A DNA stretch of 64,000 nt, taken from positions 389,568,853 through 389,632,852 of the forward strand of contig NC_092872.1 of NCBI RefSeq assembly GCF_028372415.1, written 5' to 3'. Both the position numbers and the translations under genes were made by a program. The stretch is from Notamacropus eugenii (lineage: Eukaryota; Chordata; Mammalia; Diprotodontia; Macropodidae). How positions within the stretch are numbered: the first letter of the stretch is position 1; each line of letters starts with the position of its first letter. This document shows positions 43,509 through 55,500 of the stretch, piece by piece. The notes beneath the pieces are model-generated. The model was not told where the DNA came from and ran no database searches. It saw only the letters and a program-made list of their open reading frames with translations.

Positions 43509-46500
43509 ACACACATATACATATATCTATGAGTGTATACCTACAAGCACAAATGTACATAGGTATTTTCCAAATCAGACCCCTGCTGCTTATAACTTCA
43601 TAAGTATAGAAGACTGTGGATGAGGAACCTTCTCAACCAATGCAGATCTGTACCTTCTTGGGCAACTTATCTCTGAGGGTCACCCAGGCAATGACTTGCC
43701 CCAGGTGACATAGCCAGCACACCTGGCAGAGAGAGGTTTGAATTCTGGTCTTTCTAATTTTAAGTTCAGCTCTATACTAGGCCATGCTGCTTCTAGTGTA
43801 AGTATTGTCATCTTGGCTTTACTGATAAGAAAGAAGAATGAGGTGGCTTGTCCTGGGGCATCAACTAGGAAGGGTGCAAGTGCACAATACGAACCCAGGA
43901 CTCTGACTCCAAGTCTAGTTTTCTTTCTATTATAGCATTTGTTCTCAGTCTCTGAATATAACAATTTAATCCTGTCAAAAAATTCTGCAGGGTGTGACTT
44001 TACATATATAATGGGTATAAAATTGCTTGTCTTAGTGGGTGGGGGAAGGGCTAGAAGGAGGGAGAGAATTTGGAACTTAAAATTAAAAAAAAAAGAATAT
44101 TAAACACAAAAAATTCTGTATCTCCTTTTTCTCCACAGTTGTAGTATTTGGTATCTATTGAAAAAATATGTAACATAAAGCAAGCATGACTTTAGCAACA
44201 GCTTAAGCAGACTTTTTGAAAATTATTCTTAAGAATATTTCCCCAACACCTGAATGATAGTAAGGTACCTAGAAGGGCAGCAAGGTGGTGCAGTAGACAA
44301 GAGTACTTTGCCTGGAGTTAGGAAGACCTGAGTTCAAATCCAACCTCCAACACCTAATAGCGGTGTAATCCTGGACAAGTCATCGAGCCCTGTTTGCCTC
44401 AGTTTCCTCTATCAAATGAGCAGGAGAAGGAAATGGCAAATCACTCCACTACTTCTGCTGAGAAAATCCCAAATGGGATCAAAAAGGTCAGGCACAAATG
44501 AACAAGGCAGCTAGGTGATACAGTGGATAGAGTATTGGAGTTAGAAAGACCTGAGCTCAAATGTGGCCTCAGGCATTTACTAGCTGTGTGACCCTGGACA
44601 AGTCACTTAACTCTGTGAAATGGAATAACAGCACCGACCTCTGAGGGTTGTTGTGAGGATCAAATGAGGTCTCTATCAGGCCCACTGCTTAGTACCTGGT
44701 ACACAGAAGGCACTATGTAAATTAAATGCTTGTTATCTTCCCTTCCTATTCCCAGTAATATAAATGTGCATGAGTTTTCATTCATTCAGTTTATCATAGC
44801 CAACACTTGTATATCACTTTAAAAGGTCTGCAGAATGTTTTACCCACTGTGGAGGGAGTACTACTATTATCTCCATTTTACAGATAAGGAAATGTAAGTA
44901 CACAGATCAAGTGACTTGCCAGAGCTACACAGCTAGTAAGTATCTGAGGCTGGATTTGAACTCAGGTCATCCTGACTTCATGCCTGGCACTCCATCCACT
45001 GTTTCATCTAGCTACCCTTGAGATTGTGTGGCTCTTCTCTCAATTATTACCTCTGCAAATTTGACTTAAATCTATATATTCATTCTGAATCGTTCATCAC
45101 TCTCTCATCTCTCACTGACCTGGACTTACAACGTAGGTGTCCATTCTTTACTCTTATTCCAAATGTGCAACATGTTGCCAAATCTTGTCCTAACTTCCTT
45201 TACATAAACACCACTCTAGTCCAGGCCTTTATCACCTCCTACCTGGTTTACTGAAGGAGCCCCCAGTCGGTTTCCCCATCTCAGGTAGTCCCCCTATTCC
45301 AATTTATCCTCCATTCTGTTGACAAAGTGAATTGTCCAAAGGGTGGGTCTAATCATGACACCCTGGTGGTTCGATGGGCTCCAGGGGCTCCCAATTACCT
45401 CCAGGATCCAACAGATCCTCCTGGGTATGGGAAGCTCTTCAGAACCAAGGCCCTTTCTACCTTTCCAGTTTCCTTACAGATGGATCTACTTGTTGCTTCT
45501 TACATGATACTGTTTTCCATCTGTGGCCATTTGCCCATACTTGACAGAAACTATCTTCTATGTACCTGGTTATTTATACACTGTCTCCTCCATTGAATGC
45601 TTTTTAAGGGTAGGTTTGGGTCCCCCACCCCCACCCCCACCCCCTTTATGTGTCCTTAGAACTTAGGACAAGGTAAAATCTTGCTTATTGACTTAAAAAA
45701 AAAACCCACAAAACTTATTTACTTTGTTTTTCAATTAACCTGTACTTATTTTTCTCTTCCTCTCACCTAATTTAAAAACAAGGAAAAACCTTTGTAACAA
45801 ATATGCATAGTCAAAAATTCCCACACTTCCATATCCAAAAATGCGTCCCATTTTGCAACTTGACTCATTTGGAGGAGTTCATCCTGAGTTCTTGAAATCA
45901 TGGTGAGTCACTGCCTTGCTGGCTTGCTTCCTCTTCTCCACTCTAGGTGCCTATAAAAACGGACCGTGCCAGTGGCCTCTCAGGAGGCTTATCTTTCCTC
46001 GGAGCTCGGCTCAGGTGCCATCAATATTAAGCCAGCTGCCCTGAGCCTGCCAAGGCTTAGTTAATGCTGTCTCACTCCTCCAATTAGCCTGCATTTACTT
46101 ATCTCTGAACATGCCGGCTTCCCCCCATAAAGCAGACGCTCCTCCGAGAACAGGGACTGCTTTGTTTTTGTCTTTGCATCACCAGCTGTTGGAAACACAG
46201 CCTGGTGTTGTCAATAGTAGTGCTGGGTGATGGGGTCCGATCTAATCCAACCAAATGCAGTACCACAAGCACTCAGGAAAATAATGAATGGTAATAATAA
46301 AAATATTAATGAAGTAACGCAGTGGATAAAGTACAGGGTCCATTTAGTCTTCCTGAGTTCAAATCTGGGCTTCAGACACTGGCTGTGTGACCCTGCGCAA
46401 GTCACTTCACCCTGTTTGCCTCAGTTTCCTCACCTGTCAAATGTGCTGGAGAGGGAAATGACAAACTACTTGTTTCTCTGCAGGTGTGTGTGTGTGTCTG

Positions 46501-49500
46501 TGTGTGTGTGTCTGTGTGTGTGTGTCTGTGACAGGACACATGATGAATGGGGATAGGGACCAAACAGAGGCAGTTAGGTGGTACGGTGGATACAGCACTT
46601 GCCCTGGAGTCAAATTCAGCTTCAGGCATTTACTAGCTGTGTGATGCTGGGCAAGTCACTTAACCCTGTTTGCCTCCCCACTCCAAAAAAAGAAAACCCC
46701 AAAAGGGGTCACAAAGAGTTGGACATGACTGAAAGTAACTTAACAACAACATACATTATGTGCTAAGTGCCTTGCTATCATTATTTCATTTGATCCTCAT
46801 AAAAGCCCAGGGAGATAGGTAGCATTATTATTCCCATTTTACAGATGAGGAAATCGAGGCAAACAGAAGTTAAGTGACTTACCCAGGGTCATACAGCTAG
46901 TAAGTATCTGAGACTAAATGTGAACTCAGGTCTTCCTGATTCCATGCACTGTGCTGGGCAAACTGTCCCTGACCTAAAAAGGAGTTTACATATTCTCATA
47001 GAGTGGGATAGAAACAGGTAAGTATATGCAGGGAGAGATCTCCAATCATTAAGAGGAATGAAAGAAAGGACTCCCTTGGGAAAGGGCACCTTGGCAGTTG
47101 AGCCTAGATGGGGGGGTCCCACTACCAAAAAGTGATGGTGAGGAAGGAGCACATTCCTGGCAGGAGGAATAGCCTTTGCAAAGGTCCTAAGGCAAGAGAT
47201 AGAAGAATGGGGGGGTGGGGGGGTGATCAGGGAATCCCAAGTGGGGCTATTAGGCTAAAAAGTCCACAAAAGGGGGTGATGCACAATCAGCCTCTTTTGC
47301 TGAAACCCCTGATAGGTGAGGTCAAGAACAAGCCATCTACCTTCCAGGGCTCCGGACAGCTCTCTCTAAATGGTGCCTCTGGCAGCTTGGTAAAAACCTA
47401 TGGAATCCTCCTTAGAATAATTGTTGCCTATGTTCATAATTGAAGGAAACACTAAATTATAATTGAAAGTTAGTTTAAAAAAAATGCATTTTTTCTCTCC
47501 CATTTCCCACTCCCTAAAATCTGTTCAAGATCGTGAGGTTAAGAATTTCTCTGCTCTAAGACCACAAATCAGAAGACTAGCTGGGGATCTGCAGCAAGGA
47601 CGGATAAAAAATCTGGACTTTGGAATGCCCTGATGAAATCACAGATCCACAGGCCAACCTAAACTGTAGATCTTCCCCCAATCCAAAAAAAAAAAAAAAT
47701 CCCCTCAAATCCTGCACATAACACTCAGAAGGCACCCTGAATATCTGTCACCTTGAATTCAAGGAGTCGCTGTATAGGAATAACTCTGGGTTCTCAAAGG
47801 CTTTGACACAGAATTCTTCCATCAAGTTGGCAAGTCCTAACAGGCAGAAAGGCTCAGTGATGGACTCTATTTGTAGACCAAGTATCAATGAATTAGTGAT
47901 TGTTTTTTTCATCCACAGTAAATCCTGAATGCCTACTAAGATGCAGGAGGCTGTACCCACAGGTGCAAAATCAGATCTGGGAAGCCCATACAATATGCCA
48001 ACGTCCACATGTCAGATAGAACACATTACGGGAGTCCCAAATGCCCTTATAGCATCAACAATGATTAGAAAATGAATAGGGGTGAAAGTTCTAACAGCTA
48101 TTTCTCTTTCCTCTGTTTGCTGTTGTTCAGTCAGGTCTGACTTTTTTGTGACCTTATGGACCAGAGTGTCCATGGGGTTTTCTTGGCAAAGATACTGGAG
48201 TGTTTGTCATTTCCTTCTCCTGTGGATTAAGGCAAACAGAAGTTAAATGACTTGTCCAGGGTCACACAGCTGGCAACTGTCTGAAGCTAAATGTGAACTC
48301 AGGTCTTCCAGTCCTCCATCCACTGAGCCATCCAGCTGTCCCCTTCCTTCTTATCCCTAAGCAATCACTCTGGTAACAAAGCTCCCCTTGCTAACAGCCA
48401 ACGAACAGACGTTTTCTTTCTTCTCTTACCCTCATCTTCAGGTTCCTACTAACAAATTTAAAGCTGACCTTATAGGTGAAAATTTTAAGGAAGACTTCCC
48501 TGTGCCTTATGCTCCTTGTTAATCATTGGACAATCCTTCATTTCCTTCTTCCAGATGTGAGAGAGAACTGCAATACAAACTAGTTATATTCCCAAGCAGA
48601 AACACACATTACACTTCACCAATAAGTCCCTGGAAGAGAAAGCAGCTGCTGGCCTCTAATAAAAGGTTCAAACTATTCAGCAATTTCCCATGTATCTAGC
48701 CTTCGTATTTTTTTCTTAAACTGGGTAATCATGAGGCCTCAAACTTTTCAGGTCCTTTTAAAGTTGGCACAATACTTTCCTCAGAAACACCTTGTGATGA
48801 TAGTAGTGCAAATAGAACTGTCTGTATTTTACAGATGAGAAAACTGAGGTTCTGCCAGGTCAGTCTCAGAAGCAGGATTGCAACCCTGAAGCCCCTTGAC
48901 TCATGTCAAGCACTGTATGTACTAAACCATACAAGTAGGATGGAAAGATAACTGGGCAGTGTGCGTTCTAGTCCTGCTGGGATTCAATACCATTTACCAG
49001 TACCAACTCCCAGACAAAAGAAAGTAGTCTAACTACATCTAACTTAATCACAATAGAGAATAATTTCCATTTCAAAATTTTCTTAGCTTACCTTCTTTAA
49101 CCTCCAGCCGCAAAAAATACTAAATGTATCTCTCCCTCAAATCACAGAGGAAGACCGGTACCTAAGCTTTGCTCTTAGTGAGGGGAGATCTAGTCTAGTT
49201 GCCAGGGAATGTCTAACTATATTACAAGGGCCTGGAGGGAAGAAGGGCCCCTGTACCTCAGGGAATACAGAGACATACGTCTGTGCTGGAGGCTGCCAAG
49301 CTACCCCATCCCAGGTGGGAGCCAGACCCATGCCTGTTGGCTAGAGAGATAGCAGCTGGGGTCCTGCTGTCCCTCTCTGTTCCCAGCTGTTGTCTAGAAG
49401 CTCACCCCTTGCCAACCCAGAGCTCATACAGTCTTGGAATGAAATTAAGATTCAAGGGTCAGGGTATAACTCTGGGAGGCAGTCTGGAGGAACTGAGAAA

Positions 49501-52500
49501 TTAGGCCAGAAGTCTCCCCCAAGAGTTATAAATAAGCTCTTCCTTGTCTTACTCCCCGCAATTCTGTTCTCAGGAGGCTGACTTTGAACATCAAACAATG
49601 CACTTCCCTTTAAGAGATGCACAGTCTGGGGGAGTGCTACAATTAGTTGCCTGGCTTCTGCACGTTCACAGGCACACCACTCCCCCCTCCTCTTCTCTCT
49701 CCCCTAGTCACAATCACGCATCAGAGTGAGCAGCCCATTGTCCGGGCTGTACAAATCTGACTCAGCTGTCTCTGCCTTATCTCCAATCTGCCTAGACACC
49801 AGATGCAAGAAAAATTCTTTGGGGGAGTCAGCTACAAAGGGGTCTTGGGAGGGTCATGTGCATTCTAAAACACCAAAAAAAACCCCCGTAACTTCCCCAT
49901 AGGCACACTCCTTTCTTTTCCTCAAATGTGTACCTTAAGGGGGGGAGGACAGGCAGGAGGGAGGAAAGGAGGTTTTCCAGATCCATATATCCTTTCCCAA
50001 CCTAGCTCTCTGAGTTATTGCAGATGCTGACCTCAGTATTTTACAAACACATAGTGAGTGATCCATCAGGCAGAATTCCAGAGGCCAGCCAACTATGTTG
50101 GGGGTAATGACAGTAACAAAGACATTTCTTTCCTTGGTTCAGGAATTTGTGTTTGGAATTGTGCTTCAAAAGAGGAAGTCCTGGTTTTGCTACCTTTGTG
50201 GGGGGCGGAGGGGAGAGGGAGGTGAAAGAGAAGGGAGCCCTAGGAGACTTGCAAAGGCAGGCAGGAGTCAGTAAACTTTCCTGACTTCTCGGGAAGAAAA
50301 GACCCCACACTGTACCCTAACCCCTGATCCCTCTAAGCAGTGAAGACATGAGCTATGAGCATAGACCAGATACGTAATTACCTTTGCCCTCGGGCCCTGA
50401 GAACAAAAAAATTAAACTTTACTGGAGACTTAGACCCACTGTTCCTTTGGGGGGCAGTTTCAGCAACTCAATGCTCCCTTTTTGGTGAATACCATTGTCC
50501 TTCTGGAATCATAGTGGCTCAAAAGACACCTTTCTCACACTACTCCCCCTCTCTATTCCAGACACTGGCCTTCCTGCTTTTCCTCACAGCCTGTCTCCCA
50601 ACACGGCTCTCCCTCCTCCGCACCTCCCACACCTGGTTTCCCAGGCTTCTTTCAAGACTCTGCTCAGATGCCATCTGCAAGAGGCCTTTCCAGGTCCCTC
50701 CAGCTAATAGTACCTTCCATTGAAGATAGTTTTCTATCTATTTAGATCTATATAGAGCTAGCTAGATGTTAGATCTCTCTCATTTGTATATAGTCGTTTG
50801 CATAATTGTCTCCCCAATCAGAGGAAGATGGGTGCTGCAGTGAGTGGACTGAACAATGAGCCTGGATTCAGGAAGACCCGAGTTCAAATTCGGCCTCAGA
50901 TGCTTGCCAGTGGTGTGGCCTTGAGCAAGTCACTTAACCTCTTTCTGCCTTAGTTTCTTCAACTGTAAAATGAGGATAATAATAGCACCTTACCCCTTAA
51001 GGCTGTTGTGAAAAACAAATGAGGTAGTATTTGTATTAGCCAGTGCTTGGCACATAGCAGGTACTCAATTAGTCCTTTTCTCCCAAATGAGAGCTCTGTG
51101 AGGGTGGGGAATCATGCTTTTAGCTTTCTTTGTCTCCTTAGTGCTTAACCCAGTGCCTGGCACATATTGAGAACTTAATAAATGCTTGGAGAGAGAAGTC
51201 AGTTAGCTTGGTATAGCATCAGTATTCAAGATACCTCTATACTTGTCCTATCTCTCCAAAAATTAGCTATGGGAACTTGGGCAAGTTATCTCCCACTGCC
51301 CCCAAACCCTCAAGTCTCAGTTTCCTCATTTGTAAAATGAATGGGTTATATATGAGGATCTGAAGGTCCCCTCCAATAGGATCCATAGATTTAGCACCAT
51401 ATTGTTCAATCCTCTCATTTTACAGATGAGGAAATTGAGGTCTAAAGAGGTGATATGATTTTCCTAAGATCACACCCAGGTAGTAATGATACTTTAAGGG
51501 GGAAAAAAAAGGGAGACAGGGAGAGAGAAAGGGGGGAGAAAGTGAATGAAGGAGGAGGGGAAGGGGAGAGGAGGAAAGGGAAGAAGAGAGGGAGGGAGAA
51601 AGAGAGAGAATATTTCCCAAGGGAAGACCTCCTCCTACACACTGAAGGGGGCCTGCTTTTCTGATGCTAATTGCAGTTTCTCTAGGCTCAGCAACAGAGG
51701 CCAGAGGCTTGAAAGGGCAGGCAAGGATAGTGCTTCTTCAGCCTGGCAAAATCGACTCTTTGGACTCAGACAACCTATTTCCTGAGGAAGTCAGGGACCA
51801 GAAAACAGAATGAGGACCTGGACCCGCAGAGGCTGCCCTTGGACAACACACTCACTATTCCAGCATGCAGGGCGGATAACAAACATAATCTCCATAGCAG
51901 TGCGCTCTACAGATCTTGGCTTGGGAGGATTAAATGCCTATTCATCAAAAAAAAAAAAAATCATCCTAAATGGAGGAGAACGTGGTACTAGGAGATGACA
52001 TAGGAGTCCCTGGTTCAGTAACCAATATACGTGGTGTGAATGAGTAAGTTATTACTCTCAAAGCCTCGGTTTCCTCATCTGTAAAACACACTACTTTCTC
52101 CTTGATGGGATTACCAGGATCTCATGGGCAGGGAAGTCCACTGGCTACAAGAAAGGGGTTAGGTGTGGGAGGGAGTTAGAATAAAAAGCTCAAATAAGGT
52201 TTCCTCTCTTTTGGCCACAGAACAACTCAGTGGGAGGGAAAGAGGAAAAGGCGCTAATGCCCTCCAGTGGCTTCTTTTTCAAAACAGCCAAGGCTTGCTT
52301 CCTCAGGTCTTTGTGGCTTCCTCTTTTCCAGGGGCTCCAGTCACTGGGAGGTTAGGAGGAATCCACTCTAACTGAGCCACAAACATAAGTCACTCTTGAG
52401 GGATCAGGCCTGCCAATGTATTTTTACAAAGAACTGTTCCTTGGACTTGGCACGATGTGTGCCAGGGACTATTTGCCAGCAGAACACTGGTTCCTTTTCT

Positions 52501-55500
52501 TTCTTAAAGTAAAAACAAAACAAAAATAACCCCCAGGAAGCAGATTGCTTTCATTCCTCCCTCCCAAAGTTTTATTGATTTTTTTCATCATCATCATCAT
52601 CATTTCCCACTGCCTCTCTTACCTCCCACCCTATTAGAACTCAACCTGGTCACAATCACTTTTATTTTTCAAACCAAAGAAGATTCCTCCCAAATAAGCT
52701 GGTTGCTGCTGGTGGACAATAGAATGGACAGCTGATTTCGATAAAAGTTTAGATAAAACAGGCGATGCCTTCCCAATCGGTATGAAGGAGGTTTCTCTGA
52801 TAGAGGCCAAAGGGTGTAGGCTCAACTAAACCCCCACAGGACTGGTCTAGGATTAGTTATGTTTTGTAATACTGGATTAGAAACTCACCACATAGCACAA
52901 GTAGTTCATCCTACATATCACCTAGGGGGTGAGGGCTTTCATTGGGATACTGTATGTGATTTGTGATTTGTAGCTTCTCAAGTAGGAAATGCAGAAAATT
53001 TATTCCACATTGGAGGCTCATTTTCCTAGAGGTTTCTCTAATACCTGGGAGGATTTCCCTAATCTCAGAGGTAGTGGAAATGCTTGCTACATATACCAAC
53101 CTGCCCTGGCTTCTCAGACAGAGTCCCTGTTTGCTCTGGCATCTCATACTGCATCCCCCCCAAACTGACCTAAATGGTCTCACTGTTTTGAACTGCCTGC
53201 GACACTCTCCTCAAATGACAGGAGCATAGAGAGACTGAAGGTCACTTATTATTTGGCTGGGATCTGGAACTGCGCGAGGTCAGCCCTGAGTCCTTTGTCT
53301 GGTGGAAGGAGACGAATCTTTTTCAAGGTTAGGGTTGTACTGTCATTCCAGTGTGAAAGGGCAAAAAAAGACAAATGCCACCAGCAAGCAAGATCCATAG
53401 GACTATTTACAAAGAGGACATGACACCCTGCTTTATAAAGAGCTGAATGGAAAGCCAGAGAAATTCTACTGTGTTCTCTCCTCTCCCTCCTCTACTGAGG
53501 AAAAAAATTGGGGCCCTTCCAGCTAAACCACCCATCAATGAAACAGTCCAGAGGACAGGCTGCCACTAGCATGGTGGCCCCTTTCAAAACTGGGTTAGAT
53601 TTAATGCTCATTATACTGGCAGAGACCACACTGTCCCCTAAATGCCAATGCTTCGCTCCAGGCCAGTATGAGGGGATTGGACTAGGTGGCCTAAGGTTCC
53701 TTCTGACTCCAAATCTAGTTTCCCTAAGAAGCTCAGAAGACAGGGAGTCTGGGGGGTCCTTGCCTTACTCTGACCCTAAGTATCTGACCTCTCAGATCCC
53801 TGATTCCTCCGTGCCTGTTTTAGAAATGAAGAGCTTACTCAGATCTCAGCAGCCCAGTTTAGATAAAACAGGCAATGCCTTCCCAATCAGTATGAAGGAG
53901 GTTTCTCTGATAGAGGCCAAAGGGTGTAGGCTCAACTAAACCCCCACAGGACTGGTCTAGGATTAGTTATGTTTTGTAATACTGGATTAGAAACTCACCA
54001 CATAGCACAAGTAGTTCATCCTACATATCACCTAGGGGGTGAGGGCTTTCATTGGGATACTGTATGTATATAATGGCTTCTGAGGCAGTGATACTGTGAA
54101 TTAGTGTTAGGCTTGGAATCAGCAAATTCAGGTTTTCAAATACTATGTCTGACACATAAACTGGGTGATCTTGGACTAGTCACCTACCCCTCTATGAGCT
54201 TACCTTACTAAGTCATAGGCAGGTCAGAAGAGGGATTTCTCTCCCACATACAAGGAGTGGGAAAAGTAAGGGCCTAAAGCCACAGAAGTGACTTTTATTC
54301 AAAAGTAAAACCCCATAAACTAAAAAACATTTTAATCATTGCACATCCCATAAGCAAAGACAGAGGCAGCTTTGAAGTGGTCACCGCGTGCAGATAACAT
54401 CACAGGAAATAGAGGAGGTAACAAATCTACAACTTGGAGATTTGCAAGGACAGAGCTTCCTTTCTTGGGATCAGCCTCTTAGCATAAAATGTGCTGGAGT
54501 AGGTTATCCTCCAATTGCCTTGGAGGCCAACACCCTCTTGTTGCCCAATGCAGTAAGAATGAAATTTTAATATTCCTTCTGGTCTTTAATAAATACGATG
54601 AAAACTAGGGCCTGGTGTTGGAAACCCTACTGCTCCACTATTAAGATCTATAAAAAATGTTCCAATGATTCTCAAACCCTGCCCCAAGCACAGTGCCTAG
54701 CATACAACAGGTATTTAATCAATGCTACCTAGTTTCCTTCCTTCCATATTCTATCAACTTTATTTATAATAGAAAGCAATTAAAAATAGCCCATGTACCT
54801 AATGAAGCAGTTTATGAATGTAACAGGGTACCCCATAAGAAGAACAAATGTGAAGGTTACTTAGAAATGTGGAAAAACTTATCCAGCAATAATGCACAGT
54901 AAAGAAGAGAGGATTAAAACATACATGCTTATTACAGCTCTGCTGGTGATACAATGTAATCTGACAAATACACAGGAGAAAGATCTGAAACAGATACAAG
55001 AAATCGGCATTTTTCCTTTTGTGTGAAAGTTAACATTAAAAAAAATTATAAATAATTAGAGGAGTTTTATAACATGATTTTTAGGGCAGCAAGCAAACCT
55101 AGTGCATAGAGAGCTGGGCCTGGGGTCAGGAAGATCTGAGTTCAAATCCACTCTCAGATACTTATTACATAGCTGACCCTGGGCCAGTCACTTAACCCTG
55201 TTTGCCTCAGTTTCCTTATCTGTCAAAAGAGCTGGAGAAGGAAATGGCAAATCACTCCAGTATATTTGCCAAGAAAACCCCAAATTAGGTCACAAAAAGT
55301 CGACACTACTGAAAACAACTGAAAAACAAACGTAATTTTTTATTTGAAATGAGTATTTCAGTTGATTTGTGACTAGGTTTAAAATTTAAAAACAAAAACC
55401 TCTCCAGGTGCTAAATATTTCTGGATCTGAAGCCACATCCCCTTCACAGACTTGGTATTTGTCACTGTCATTTTCTACATAAATCAAAGGCATTTTCAAT

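Noticed and set aside
53508-53939. 143-codon plus-strand frame overlapping duplication copy B
   Set aside because: No recognisable domain, no splice support and opposite to CCNJL.
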